Of a stretch of 64,000 nt of DNA, positions 12,046 through 22,819 are shown piece by piece (the stretch's first letter is position 1; every line of letters begins with the position of its first letter). The translations under genes and the position numbers were made by a program. This DNA comes from Arion vulgaris (lineage: Eukaryota > Mollusca > Gastropoda > Stylommatophora > Arionidae), in assembly GCA_020796225.1 (NCBI GenBank), contig CM036765.1, positions 1,504,728-1,568,727 on the forward strand, given 5' to 3'. The notes beneath the pieces are model-generated. The model had not been told where the DNA came from, made no database searches, and was given only the letters and a program-made list of their open reading frames with translations.

Positions 12046-12560
12046 TTTACCTGGTTGACGGACGTGCAAGTAGGCACTATCGATAATTAATAATGAAACT
12101 GTGCATGGCTTAATTTGTTGTCAAGTTGCTTATCACAACTTTTGTCTTGTCAGAAAGTTGTACAAGTCCATTCTAAATTAACTTTTATATGTTTCACAGA
12201 GAATGTCAAATGTTTCTACCCCATATATGTCCCTCTCATAAGATGACATTTGTAAACAATACACTGCTACCATGGTGTTGTCACGTGATGCAAACATGGC
12301 GGATTCTGAGCAGTAATAAAGATGTACTTCGTAACAAAATGGGCATTTCTGTACACAGTCTGTACACAGTCCAGTAATATAGCTTGTTTATTTAATCGGG
12401 GAAAGGGGTGGATGCACATTTCTGCACACACTCCAGTATTATAACTTGTTTATTAGATTGGTTGTAAGGCTGGTGGGTGGGGGAATAATTGTGTACAATA
12501 CTAGGCTAGATATTTAAAGAATTCAAATTTGATTGAGACAGCAAAGATGGCAATGTTCAT
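12046..12560. other. non-genic sequence
   Basis: AT-rich sequence. Contains an approximate duplication of a segment with ATTTCTGTACACAGTC / ATTTCTGCACACACTC and TAACTTGTTTATTA (about 12345-12400 and 12410-12460). No gene seen. Confidence 0.45.
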
Positions 12561-12712
12561 CTCTCTCTCTCTTCTCTCTGCTCTCTCTGTGTCTCTCTCT
12601 GTGTCTCTTTTCTCTCTTCTCTGTCTCTCTCTCTGTCTCTCTCTCTGTCTCTCTCTTCTCTGTCTCTCTCTCTCTGTCTCTCTCTGTCTCTCTCTGTCTC
12701 TCTCTCGATCGA
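12561..12712. repeat. (TCTCTCTG)n microsatellite
   Basis: About 150 bp of CTCTCTGT-type pyrimidine repeat. It gives open frames on both strands that have no coding value. Confidence 0.95.
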
Positions 12713-12734
12713 TCTTTTTGGAAAAGGGGGAGAA

Positions 12735-12880
12735 CTGCAGTAAAACTTGGTAAATAGTGAAACACGTACAAACAAAGTGCTATAGTTTTACAAAATACAG
12801 AAACAATGACGATAAACAGCAACGTTTCGACCAATAGGCCTTTATCAAGCAAACGACACAACAGGAGTGACGAATTTCAG
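12735..12880 (-). repeat. dispersed element, copy 2 (reverse)
   Basis: Reverse complement contains TTGATAAAGGCC, GGTCGAAACGTTGC and TTTGTAAAACTATAGCACTT, matching copies at 2985 and 33880. It also shares the upstream GCCACTCCTGTTGT-like flank with copy 1, so homology extends beyond the motif. Confidence 0.8.
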
Positions 12881-13762
12881 AGAACACTTACAAATGAACG
12901 ATAATGGAAACATGTAAATTTAACTAATGAAATAGAGGAAGACAACACACATCAACATATTGTTCACTTCCGTCTTTGCCAGTTTTGAAATATTTTTCTG
13001 TTACCGTCGTTCAGCTTGAAGTCACAATTCTGTATGTATAGACTTTTCATTAGTTTTCTATGTTTTTGTTATCCTACAGTCCTACTGTATTTTAACATAT
13101 ATATATATATATACGTGGCGGCTCGTGGTCATTTTGGTGGTGGGGCCAGACAAAAATTTCGGAAAAATTATGGTTTTGGGCTCGGATTTATATTTTAGTA
13201 TTTACTATTATTTGTCTATTCCGCTAAATTTTTCCCCCTTTACTATAATGATTTGGCACAGCATGCGCAAATAACAAACGGGACAACGTTGCACCAGGGT
13301 AAGTGAGCTGGCACTGATCAAGACCCTACTCCACCTCATGGTGGTGACCCTGGAAATAGACAAAGATCATGTCTAGCTAAGAGGGTAAGGATCGAGAGAG
13401 AGCTACTCTGGTATAGGTAATAAAGCAAACGCAGACACGCCTCTTGGGTCCTAAATACTAGTGAATGCACGCATCTTCTGCCGATGTCTAATGAAAAAGT
13501 TGCATAAATGCAAAGCAAATGTAAGAAGTAACAACGTACGAGTCGCGTGTAAGCGTATACTCTTCTCCTAAATCAATGGTCAACCATAATTACCAGCTCT
13601 CATTGCAAGAAAGCCGGGCACTCTCCTCCACGCACTATAGAAAAAATGGTGAAAACTCATAATTCCTGGGGTTCAACAACAACTAAAATATATACCATAT
13701 AACTAAGGTACAAAGAGATCCCTACAACCTACCATTGACCACAGTCCTTCACCATGAAATAG

Positions 13763-14080
13763 TTAGTTTGTTCCTTTCGTGCCAAAGGCGGCACATAGGG
13801 CAGAGGTTTTAGATCTCCATGTGATACGGTTCTTTGCTAGCAGTTGCAGATCTTGTATGGTTTTACATCCCAATAGTTTACTTTCTTGTTGGATGGTTCT
13901 TCGAAGAGTGGTCTTTGGTCTTCCACGTTTTCTTTCCCAACTGGTGACCACATAAGGACTTGTCGATTTAGTCTCTTTTCGTCTGATCTAAGCACATGAC
14001 CTAAATATTTCCACCGTCGTTTCCTTATAATATTTGATATGGGTTGTTGGTGTGTTCTATCTCTCACTGTGTTGTTATGA
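13763..14080 (-). pseudogene. LINE C-terminal fragment nested in the hAT element
   Basis: Minus strand reads IRKRRWKYLGHVLRSDEK ... KRKRGRPKTTLRRTI ... KNRITWRSKTSALCAAFG, the conserved tail after the RT domain of APE-LINEs, with one frameshift near position 13925. It is flanked by an 11-bp direct repeat CCATGAAATAG at 13752-13762 and 14081-14091, which I read as the target-site duplication. It is therefore a 5'-truncated insertion younger than the hAT element. Confidence 0.88.
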
Positions 14081-14141
14081 CCATGAAATAGCAAACAATA
14101 AAAACAAAAAACAAACTTTGCTTTTCTTCACTAATAGTTAA

Positions 14142-14312
14142 CTACGATTTTTTACTAAACCACTTATTATTGAAAGTCCTCTTTTTCTTGCCATCTTGTT
14201 GCACATATACAAAGCTATTTGGCTGATGTGCACCTAGCCGTTTAATTTCAAGCTTTTCTTCTATCTTTAACGAAGGAAACGGATTTCGTAATAAATAATC
14301 CACTTGATTCAT
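14142..14312 (-). pseudogene. N-terminal TTF-domain fragment of a hAT (ZMYM1-like) transposase
   Basis: From the first ATG the frame reads MNQVDYLLRNPFPSLKIEEK, then LEIKRLGAHQPNSFVYVQQD, GKKKRTFNNKWFSKKS and a stop. The LLxNPF...EEKLxIKxLG...F...WFxKKxWL pattern is typical of the start of the TTF zinc-finger region in ZMYM1-like hAT proteins; here the frame ends just where WL and the Cys ligands should follow. A longer open frame upstream begins with a non-ATG codon. A truncated relic, not a functional gene. Confidence 0.65.
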
Positions 14313-14818
14313 TTTGAATTTTGAGTAAGCCACAACTTCAAAAGTAGGTCACAGCTTGTCAATCGCAAACGAGTGTGCGTTGTAGAAGACATATGCATAT
14401 TGAATACGAAACGGACGATTACCGTTAACGATTATAATAATAGTTAGTTACATATTTCTATTAATGTATATCCGTTTCTACTATTTTATATATAATTTTT
14501 GATTCAATCGATAATTATACAAAGTACTATTTAATCAAGAGTCGTCATTTAACTGTTAATTGGTTGAACTTAGCTTCCGGTGAATAAAATGACATAAATT
14601 ATTTTGACAATTATTATTAAAGGTAGCGGTCAAAGGTCAGAGGTCGCAATGTTACATCGTCAGTAGAGAATTTTAAAACGACCGATAAAACTTAGTGCGC
14701 TGATATATACGTCAAGCATTATAGAGAGAGCTGAATTTGCGACTGTATATAATAGTTTTTAAATAATAATGTTTATATATTATTATGATTGTTATATTAT
14801 TATGATATAACATTTATA

Positions 14819-14965
14819 TTTTAGTGTTAAATATTCAACTTTCAAAGCTAATCAGTGTCAAGTTAACTATAATAATTACGAACACAATTTTTAAAAATAA
14901 TAAGTACACGTTAATTATGTTTGGTTTGGTAGGCCTGTTCTTACTGGCCCCTAATGACCATGGTG
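14819..14965. repeat. second, diverged copy of the hAT right-end region
   Basis: The segment with TCAACTTTCAAAGCTAATCA, AATAATAAGTACACGTT and ACTGGCCCCTAATGACCA is repeated at 15026-15170 (ACTGGCCCTTAATGACGA). Two right ends of the same family therefore lie in tandem about 207 bp apart. Confidence 0.8.
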
Positions 14966-15172
14966 TATACTAATTGGAGGAAAAATATGTTGAATTTTAG
15001 ATTTCAGAATGTGTGTGATATTTTAGCGTTATATATCAACTTTCAAAGCTAATCAGTATCCTGTCGAAAGTAATTATTATAAACAAATAATGTCTGAAAT
15101 AATAAGTACACGTTCCTCAATATTTTTGGTGGGGGCCTGGCCCACTGGCCCTTAATGACGAGCGCACCTGTA

Positions 15173-15745
15173 TATATATATATATATATCTTTATAGTTT
15201 CATTAATAGAAGCTTTTTCATGAAAACGTTGATTTAGTCTACGTTTCTGATTTGTAAAGCTACATTTGTTCAGGCCTAGATGGATCGAATAGTGGTATCT
15301 ATGTTTACTGTAGTCCAATTATTTTATCAAATATTTGTTTCGGTTCCTACTTTATTCAAAGACATCGTTCCTGATTTTTGAACGTGTCTGCGGCAGACGA
15401 CTGTCATTGACGGATAACTTTGACTTGAAGTATTATTTTATTTAGAAATCGAGACCGCATTTTACTATTTGGTAAAGTACGTTTGGAAATAAGTTGACTA
15501 AATCTTGGTCTAGACTCGAGACGACATAATTATGGTAGGAAGTGAACTACTATTGCCAATGTCAATATTTGACATTTCAATCTGACAAAGAAAAATTGCA
15601 CCAGAATTATGGTATTGTTACATTCAATCTTCTAGAGTCTATTTCAAGTTAAATATGACATTATAGAACAACTATAGACTTGAAATCATGTTGTGATACA
15701 GATCGAGCATACACGGTTTTAGTTGCGATTATCCTGCCTGACAAA
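15173..15745. other. unique AT-rich DNA
   Basis: Begins with a TA microsatellite and continues without repeats or recognisable coding sequence. Confidence 0.5.
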
Positions 15746-15750
15746 TATTA

Positions 15751-15855
15751 TTTGTTGTCTTTATTTACATTTGTTGTCTTTATTTACATTAGTTGTCTTT
15801 ATTTACATTTGTTGTCTTTATTTACATTTGTTGTCTTTATTTGCATTTGTTGTTA
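15751..15855. repeat. 20-bp tandem repeat, about 5 copies
   Basis: Units of TTTGTTGTCTTTATTTACAT with single substitutions. Confidence 0.9.
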
Positions 15856-15895
15856 GTTTTATTTTCCTGGGCTTGTGTCTCTTCATTATATTGTT

Positions 15896-16085
15896 GGGAT
15901 GTTTATCTGTGTGTATGTGTGTATGTGTGTGAGGGAGAGAGAGAGAATGTGGTTGGTAGGGATTTTGAACATACGTAAATGCGTTTGTGCGCAAATATGT
16001 AAGTGTGTGTGTGAGCGTATGTATTTTTGCGTATAAACACACACACACACATACTTACTATATGTATATATATATATATGTGTGT
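15896..16085. repeat. compound GT/GA/AC/TA microsatellite
   Basis: GTGTGTATGTGTGTATG, GAGAGAGAG, (AC)7, (TA)n and TGTGTGTGT occur in succession with short spacers. Confidence 0.9.
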
Positions 16086-16089
16086 GTTT

Positions 16090-16320
16090 TCTGTTCTCTA
16101 TTTTTACATCACCGCGTGAGGATATGAAGAGATCTCTAGAACGGCTTTTGTGTGCACTTCATAAATATTGCCCTTTTCTACCTCTGTTATCTATGAGATC
16201 CACCTTTAGTGTGGACTACATTTTGCTTCTTTTATCAACTGCTTGGGAGTAGAATTGCTCTTTGAGGCACACTGTCTGTTGGTAATCTGCACAACTGGTA
16301 GAACCATTTAATTTGTTGTT
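16090..16320. repeat. dispersed repeat pair, copy 1
   Basis: Shares CTCTAGAACGGC.TTTGT, CCTCTGTTATCT.TGAG, TGTGGACTACATTTT and GGCACACTG.TTGTTGGTAAT in order with 19670-19855. Unknown repeat class; stops in all frames here. Confidence 0.75.
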
Positions 16321-16334
16321 TCATGATCAAGCTC

Positions 16335-16425
16335 AGTACTGATGTTGTACCTATCTTTTCCTGATGTCTTCATTTCTAAACCAGTCTCTTCATGATACGC
16401 CCAGCATTCTGCGCAGACGGTCAAT
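16335..16425 (-). pseudogene. LINE C-terminal fragment (LRRMLGVS type)
   Basis: Minus strand reads EVMTEIDRLRRMLGVS, a stop, then RDWFRNEDIRKR, the conserved LRRxLGxSWRDRxRNEDI box after the RT domain of APE-LINEs. Only this box is left; the side encoding the preceding residues runs straight into the 34-bp array. Confidence 0.8.
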
Positions 16426-18350
16426 CTCTGTCATGACTTCAGTTCCTCAATAACTCTATCTCTGTCATGACTTCAGTTCTTGAATAACTCTATCTCTGTC
16501 ATGACTTCAGTTCTTCAATAACTCTATCTCTGTCTTGACTTCAGTTCTTCAATAACTCTATCTCTGTCTTGACTTCAGTGCCTCAATAACTCCATCTCTG
16601 TCTTGACTTCAGTTCTTCAATAACTCTATCTCTGTCTTGACTTCAGTTCTTCAATAACTCTATCTCTGTCATGACTTCAGTTCCTCAATAACTCTATCTC
16701 TGTCTTGACTTCAGTTCTTCAATAACTCTATCTCTATCTTGACTTCAGTGCCTCAATAACTCCATCTCTGTCTTGACTTCAGTTCTTCAATAACTCTATC
16801 TCTGTCTTGACTTCAGTTCTTCAATAACTCTATCTCTGTCTTGACTTCAGTTCTTCAATAACTCTATCTCTGTCTTGACTTCAGTTCTTCAATAACTCTA
16901 TCTCTGTCTTGACTTCAGTGCCTCAATAACTCCATCTCTGTCTTGACTTCAGTTCTTCAATAACTCTATCTCTGTCTTGACTTCAGTTCTTCAATAACTC
17001 TATCTCTGTCATGACTTCAGTTCTTCAATAACTGTATCTCTGTCTTGACTTCAGTTCTTCAATAACTCTATCTCTGTCATGACTTCAGTTCTTCAATAAC
17101 TGTATCTCTGTCTTGACTTCAGTTCTTCAATAACTCTATCTCTGTCTTGACTTCAGTTCTTCAATAACTCTATCTCTGTCTTGACTTCAGTTCTTCAATA
17201 ACTATATCTCTGTCTTGACTTCAGTTCTTCAATAACTCTATCTCTGTCATGACTTCAGTTCTTCAATAACTGTATCTCTGTCTTGACTTCAGTTCTTCAA
17301 TAACTCCATCTCTGTCTTGACTTCAGTTCTTCAATAACTCTATCTCTGTCTTGACTTCAGTTCTTCAATAACTCTATCTCTGTCTTGACTTCAGTTCTTC
17401 AATAACTCTATCTCTGTCATGACTTCAGTTCTTCAATAACTCTATCTCTGTCTTGACTTCAGTTCTTCAATAACTCTATCTCTGTCTTGACTTCAGTTCT
17501 TCAATAACTCCATCTCTGTCTTGACTTCAGTTCCTCAATAACTCTATCTCTGTCTTGACTTCAGTTCTTCAATAACTCTATCTCTGTCTTGACTTCAGTT
17601 CTTCAATAACTCTATCTCTGTCATGACTTCAGTTCTTCAATAACTCTATCTCTGTCTTGACTTCAGTTCTTCAATAACTCTATCTCTGTCTTGACTTCAG
17701 CTCTTCAATAACTCCATCTCTGTCTTGACTTCAGTTCCTCAATAACTCTATCTCTGTCTTGACTTCAGTTCTTCAATAACTCTATCTCTGTCTTGACTTC
17801 AGTTCTTCAATAACTCTATCTCTGTCTTGACTTCAGTTCTTCAATAACTCTATCTCTGTCTTGACTTCAGTTCTTCAATAACTCCATCTCTGTCTTGACT
17901 TCAGTTCTTCAATAACTCTATCTCTGTCTTGACTTCAGTTCTTCAATAACTCTATCTCTGTCTTGACTTCAGTTCTTCAACAACTCTATCTCTGTCTTGA
18001 CTTCAGCTCTTCAATAACTCTATCTCTGTCTTGACTTCAGTTCTTCAATAACTCTATCTCTGTCTTGACTTCAGCTCTTCAATAACTCCATCTCTGTCTT
18101 GACTTCAGTTCTTCAATAACTCTATCTCTGTCTTGATTTCAGTTCTTCAATAACTCTATCTCTGTCTTGACTTCAGTTCCTCAATAACTCTATCTCTGTC
18201 TTGACTTCAGTTCTTCAATAACTCTATCTCTGTCTTGATTTCAGTTCTTCAATAACTCCATCTCTGTCTTGACTTCAGTTCTTCAATAACTCTATCTCTG
18301 TCTTGATTTCAGTTCTTCAATAACTCTATCTCTGTCTTCAGTGTCTCAAG
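16410..18350. repeat. 34-bp tandem repeat, about 57 copies
   Basis: Unit contains GACTTCAGTTCTTCAATAAC and TCTATCTCTGTC. Variants (CATGAC/CTTGAC, TCCTC/TCTTC, CCATC/CTATC) are scattered and form recurring blocks, implying duplication of multi-unit segments. The first unit overlaps the LINE fragment at 16335-16425 (GGTCAATCTCTGTCATGAC), so the unit probably comes from that LINE ORF. 34 bp is not a multiple of three. Confidence 0.96.
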
Positions 18351-18870
18351 ACCTACATCTCCAGGTCTACTTAGAACACAGGTAAACATAAACAAATTGA
18401 CAAGTTTATGTATGCGCACTAGAAACAATTTTGGTGAGATAACTCTCAATTAAACGCACTCAGCTACATTGCTGCTTCTTCACGTATTTGTCTTCTTGAA
18501 TGTATACTGTGTTGATTCTACTCTTCAAGTATTAGTAAACATATCTGTACATTCTAGCATATTTGTCTTCTTCCTTGTAGCTGGATATTGAAATCTCTCT
18601 TTATATACTTCATACAAGATGTTGTATAAAACTACAAAGTGGCAAGTGTATGTATGTTCTCCTGAGAAGATCTTCAATTTCATGAACGACATGTGTGATC
18701 TGGTCTTGAGTTGACCTGTATTCTCTATTTCCTGCTTGCTGGAGGGTCTTAAATATGTTGCTACTTTCAAATATCACATCAGACTTGTCTTATATACAAC
18801 CTTTTCATTACTCTTACACAACTGTGCACATTAATATGTCTGTAGCCATTTAGGTCTATTTGATCTTTTA
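18351..18870. other. unique sequence with a short unassigned minus ORF
   Basis: Low-repeat DNA. A minus-strand open frame of about 80 codons (18525-18770) begins MKVATYLRPSSKQEIEN. It has no recognised motif and may be chance. Confidence 0.35.
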
Positions 18871-18873
18871 TTT

Positions 18874-19612
18874 TGTTTTGTCTATCTGTATCATCATGTT
18901 TTGTCTATCGGTATCATCATGTTTTGTGTATCAGTATCATCATGTTTTGTGTATCGATATCATCATGTTTTGTGTATCGATATCCTCATGTTTTGTGTAT
19001 CGATATTATCATGTTTTGTGTATCGATATCATCATAGTTTGTGTATTGGTATCATCATCTTTTGTGTATCAGTATCATCATGTTTTGTGTATCGATATCA
19101 TCATGTTTTGTGTATCGATATCATCATGTTTTGTGTATCGATATCATCATGTTTTGTGTATCGATATCATCATAGTTTGTGTATCGATATCATCATGTTT
19201 TGTGTATCGATATTATTATGTTTTTTGTATCAGTATCATCATGTTTGTGTATCGATATCATCATGTTTTGTGTATCGATATCATCGTATTTGTGTATCGA
19301 TATTATCATGTTTTGTGTATCGATATTATCATGTTTTGTGTATCGATATCATCATAGTTTGTGTATCGATATCATCATGGTTTGTTATCGATATCATCAT
19401 GTTTGTGTATCGATATCATCATAGTTTGTGTATCGATATCATCATGTTTTGTGTATCGATATCATCATGTTTTTTGTATCGATATCATCATAGATTGTGT
19501 ATCGATATCATCATGTTTTTTGTATCGATATCATCATAGTTTGTGTATCGATATCATCATAGATTGTGTATCGATATCATCATGTTTTGTGTATCGATAT
19601 CAGCATGGTTTC
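18874..19612. repeat. 24-bp tandem repeat with a palindromic core, about 31 copies
   Basis: Unit TTTGTGTATCGATATCATCA plus TGTT. Most copies contain the palindrome TATCGATA overlapping GATATC. Some copies have lost one or two T residues, which breaks the frames. Confidence 0.96.
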
Positions 19613-19629
19613 CATCCATAACTTTTGTA

Positions 19630-19860
19630 TAATTTATTTGATCTCTTTCTTTTCTTGTTACTTTAATACTATTTTGTCTCTCATTGCCTGGATAAGATAT
19701 TTCTAGAACGGGCGTTTGTCTGCACTTATAAACAGTTTTTTTCGTTGCCTCTGTTATCTTTGAGGTATAACTTTTGTGTGGACTACATTTTACTTTGTAT
19801 CCATTATATATGAGTAACATTGCTTGTAGAGCTGGCACACTGCTTGTTGGTAATCTCACT
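19630..19860. repeat. dispersed repeat pair, copy 2
   Basis: Homologue of 16090-16320. On the minus strand it is open and reads LQAMLLIYNGYKVKCSPHKS ... EATKKTVYKCRQTPVLEIS, which could be a degraded coding segment of an unrecognised element. Confidence 0.7.
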
Positions 19861-19943
19861 TACAGTTTCCAATTAAAACACTGCCAGCATCTTTAGGTAA
19901 TCTCACTTACAGTTTCCGATTAAAATACTGCCAGCTTCTTTAG
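19849..19943. repeat. 47-bp duplication
   Basis: GGTAATCTCACTTACAGTTT and the following ACTGCCAGC segment occur twice in tandem with three differences. Confidence 0.9.
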
Positions 19944-20078
19944 TTTACTTTGTAGATAGACATCATGTCATTTTGTGACTGTTTTATTGTTTACGTGTTG
20001 TTTATTTTGTTCATTAATCGTCACAATGTTTCTGGAATGTTTCTCAATAATTAGGTTTATAATCAAATAATCCTCTAG

Positions 20079-20247
20079 TAACGAGAACGCGGACGCACTT
20101 GCATGGAAAACATTGATTGTTGGAGAGTTTTGCATTGATAAGAAGCGTGCTAATTGGTCTTTTGGCGACATAGATGAGGATTCTCAAATTGATGTAGAAT
20201 TAATCCAGCGATTTAAGCAGTTTGTGAATTACAGGTTGTACAAGTAG
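20079..20247 (+). other. possible terminal coding exon (unassigned)
   Basis: After TCCTCTAG, a usable 3' splice site, a frame without stops reads NENADALAWKTLIVGEFCID, KKRANWSFGDIDEDSQIDVE and LIQRFKQFVNYRLYK before TAG. The mixed, acidic composition looks protein-like and the segment is not tandem repeat. NENADALA loosely recalls the G.N..ADAL box of retroelement RNase H, so a transposon origin is the main alternative. No upstream exon was identified. Confidence 0.25.
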
Positions 20248-20488
20248 ACCTGGATGATTGAGGGACAGACAGAGAGAAGTGTAGACCTGGATGCTTGAGC
20301 GACAGACAGAGAGAGAGAAGTGTGATTAACCAACGAAACACATGAACCATCAGTATACATCCCGTCGTCGTCTTTTGGCGGGAAACTGAGCACCTATGGC
20401 TCTGTCCGAAGTGCTGTGACGTCAGTACAGTAACCAACAATCCTTCCACGAAGATGGCCAAGAAAGCATTAAAGGTATCTTACTTGAA

Positions 20489-20969
20489 CTTAGAAGCGCT
20501 CAGCTTGCTTGACTTGTTGATAGTACTTAGAAGCGCTCAGCTTGCTTGACTTGTTGATAGTACTTAGAAGCGCTCAGCTTGCTTGACTTGTTGATAGTAC
20601 TTAGAAGCTCTCAGCTTGCTTGACTTGTTGATAGTACTTAGAAGCGCTCAGCTTGCTTGACTTGTTGATAGTACTTAGAAGCTCTCAGCTTGCTTGACTT
20701 GTTGATAGTACTTAGAAGCTCTCAGCTTGCTTGACTTGTTGATAGTACTTAGAAGCGCTCAGCTTGCTTGACTTGTTGATAGTACTTAGAAGCGCTCAGC
20801 TTGCTTGACTTGTTGATAGTACTTAGAAGCGCTCAGCTTGCTTGACTTGTTGATAGTACTTAGAAGCGCTCAGCTTGCTTGACTTGTTGATAGTACTTAG
20901 AAGCGCTCAGCTTGCTTGACTTGTTGATAGTACTTAGAAGCGCTCAGCTTGCTTGACTTGTTGATAGTA
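20489..20969. repeat. 37-bp tandem repeat, 13 copies
   Basis: 481 bp is exactly 13 x 37. Unit contains AGCTTGCTTGACTTGTTGAT. The only variation is GCGCTC versus GCTCTC. Confidence 0.97.
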
Positions 20970-21305
20970 AAGTGTTCTGTATTCAGACGCAAAGTGTAGT
21001 GTGCTCACAATGCAAGCACTATATAACCATATTTTTGTGCACTCAATTAGTTTGTTCATTTTCATCCTTTTTTCTGTAAGTCTAAAAATCTAATTTGCTG
21101 CCTTGTCATTGCTTCTATTGATCTCATTCTCAAGGGAGAAGTTTTCAGACATAGTTGATACCAAGTACATAGACTCATGGACAACCTTGAGTTCGTAGAT
21201 TGAGATCTTGAGTGATGAGATTATATGTGTTTTATTTTGCTGTTAGTAAACATGAAATAGTCTCTGCACGCTTACAAAGAAAGCACTATGGGAGTCACTG
21301 TAAGT
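20970..21305. other. unique AT-rich DNA
   Basis: No repeat or coding feature seen. Confidence 0.5.
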
Positions 21306-21308
21306 CTT

Positions 21309-21517
21309 GTCTGGGTTGAGTAACTATTGCTGTCTGGGTTGAGTAACTATTGCTGTCTGGGTTAAGTAACTATTGCTGTCTGGGTTGAGTAACTATTGCT
21401 GTCTGGGTTGAGTAACTATTGCTGTCTGGGTTGAGTAACTATTGCTGTCTGGGTTGAGTAACTATTGCTGTCTGGGTTGAGTAACTATTGCTGTCTGGGT
21501 TGAGTAACTATTGCTGT
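21309..21517. repeat. 23-bp tandem repeat, 9 copies
   Basis: Units of GTCTGGGTTGAGTAACTATT plus GCT; one copy has GTTAAG. Confidence 0.95.
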
Positions 21518-21676
21518 CTGGTTCGGTAAACATAAGTTATTATATTTATTGTCCTTTAACATTGAGAGATTTGAACTTAGACTTATTAGATCACAAAGTA
21601 CACCATCTGATTTTTGTTTTACTAAACTACGATATGTGTTAGTGAACCAAACTATTGATGATGTACATAGTCTAGC

Positions 21677-21724
21677 TATTGATTGATAGATTGATTGATT
21701 GATTGGTTGATTGATTGATTGATG
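21677..21724. repeat. (GATT)n microsatellite
   Basis: About 48 bp of GATT/GATA repeats. Confidence 0.9.
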
Positions 21725-21929
21725 GCTATGATCATCATCAAAGCAATTTGTGATGTAATTATGTTTCATTTGATTACATAGGTAGAACCCAGCGACAGTG
21801 CACGATTCTACCAGTCAGGGACCTTTTTTGAGGATGTTAACAATATCATATGTGTTCAATTCTACCATTGAATGTGGAATATCTCACCAACAGTAATAAC
21901 TCTCAGATCTACCAAGTCTCAATTAGGTA

Positions 21930-22534
21930 GGAGATAAAGCAATAGTAAGTAAAACGTGCGATGTGATGGAGATAAAGCAATAGTAAGTAAAACGTGCGAC
22001 GTGATGGAGATAAAGCAATAGTAAGTAAAACGTGCGACGTGATGGAGATAAAGCAATAGTAAGTAAAACGTGCGACGTGATGGAGATAAAGCAATAGTAA
22101 GTAAAACGTGCGACGTGATGGAGATAAAGCAATAGTAAGTAAAACGTGCGACGTGATGGAGATAAAGCAACAGTAAGTAAAACGTGCGAGGTGATGGAGA
22201 TAAAGCAATAGTAAGTAAAACGTGCGACGTGATGGAGATAAAGCAATAGGAAGTAAAACGTGCGATGTGATGGAGATAAAGCAATAGGAAGTAAAACGTG
22301 CGATGTGATGGAGATAAAGCAATAGGAAGTAAAACGTGCGACGTGATGGAGATGAAGCAATAGGAAGTAAAACGTGCGACGTGATGGAGATAAAGCAATA
22401 GGAAGTAAAACGTGCGACGTGATGGAGATAAAGCAATAGGAAGTAAAACGTGCGACGTGATGGAGATAAAGCAATAGGAAGTAAAACGTGCGACGTGATG
22501 GAGATAAAGCAATAGGAAGTAAAACGTGCGACAT
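21930..22534. repeat. 38-bp tandem repeat, 16 copies
   Basis: Unit contains GAGATAAAGCAATAGTAAGT and AAAACGTGCGACGTGATG. The left half carries AATAGTAAG and the right half AATAGGAAG, so two blocks were homogenised separately. All three minus frames stay open without coding value. Confidence 0.96.
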
Positions 22535-22564
22535 CATGTTGATCATATCACCCATCGTGCCAAT

Positions 22565-22652
22565 GTAAAATATGAGCCTAAAACCATATTACCAAATATG
22601 GGCCTAAAACCGTATGACCAAATATGGGCCTAAAAAGGTATGACCAAATATA
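22565..22652. repeat. 29-bp tandem repeat, 3 copies
   Basis: AAATATGGGCCTAAAACCGTAT-like units (20-bp core AAATATGGGCCTAAAACCGT). Confidence 0.85.
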
Positions 22653-22819
22653 CCAGCCATTTACGGAAACCTACAAATCTGAGTTGGTCAGACCGGATCC
22701 GATCAGATCTGAAGAGAACAGTGGGGAGGGTGCAGTAATACTTAGAAAATGATCTAATTATTTAACTATTCATTCTGTCTTGCTTCTGTAACACTGTATA
22801 TAATTATCTTGATCCAAAT

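Larger units (their letters stand above)
13113..15172 (-). mobile_element. decayed hAT-like DNA transposon with terminal inverted repeats
   Basis: The left end GTGGCGGCTCGTGGTCATT and the right end (inverted: CAGGTGCGCTCGTCATTA) form imperfect inverted repeats, and both sit in TA-dinucleotide runs. Next to each end is a G-rich block (GGTGGTGGGGCC left, GGTGGGGGCC right). Inside, the minus strand encodes the start of a TTF/ZMYM1-like hAT protein (14142-14312). Most of the transposase is missing, so the element cannot be autonomous. A LINE piece (13763-14080) lies inside. The superfamily call rests on the TTF domain plus TIR style. Confidence 0.7.

Noticed and set aside
12523..12861. Glu/Arg-rich minus ORF with a coiled-coil look
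   Set aside because: Translation of the TCTC microsatellite plus the dispersed element.
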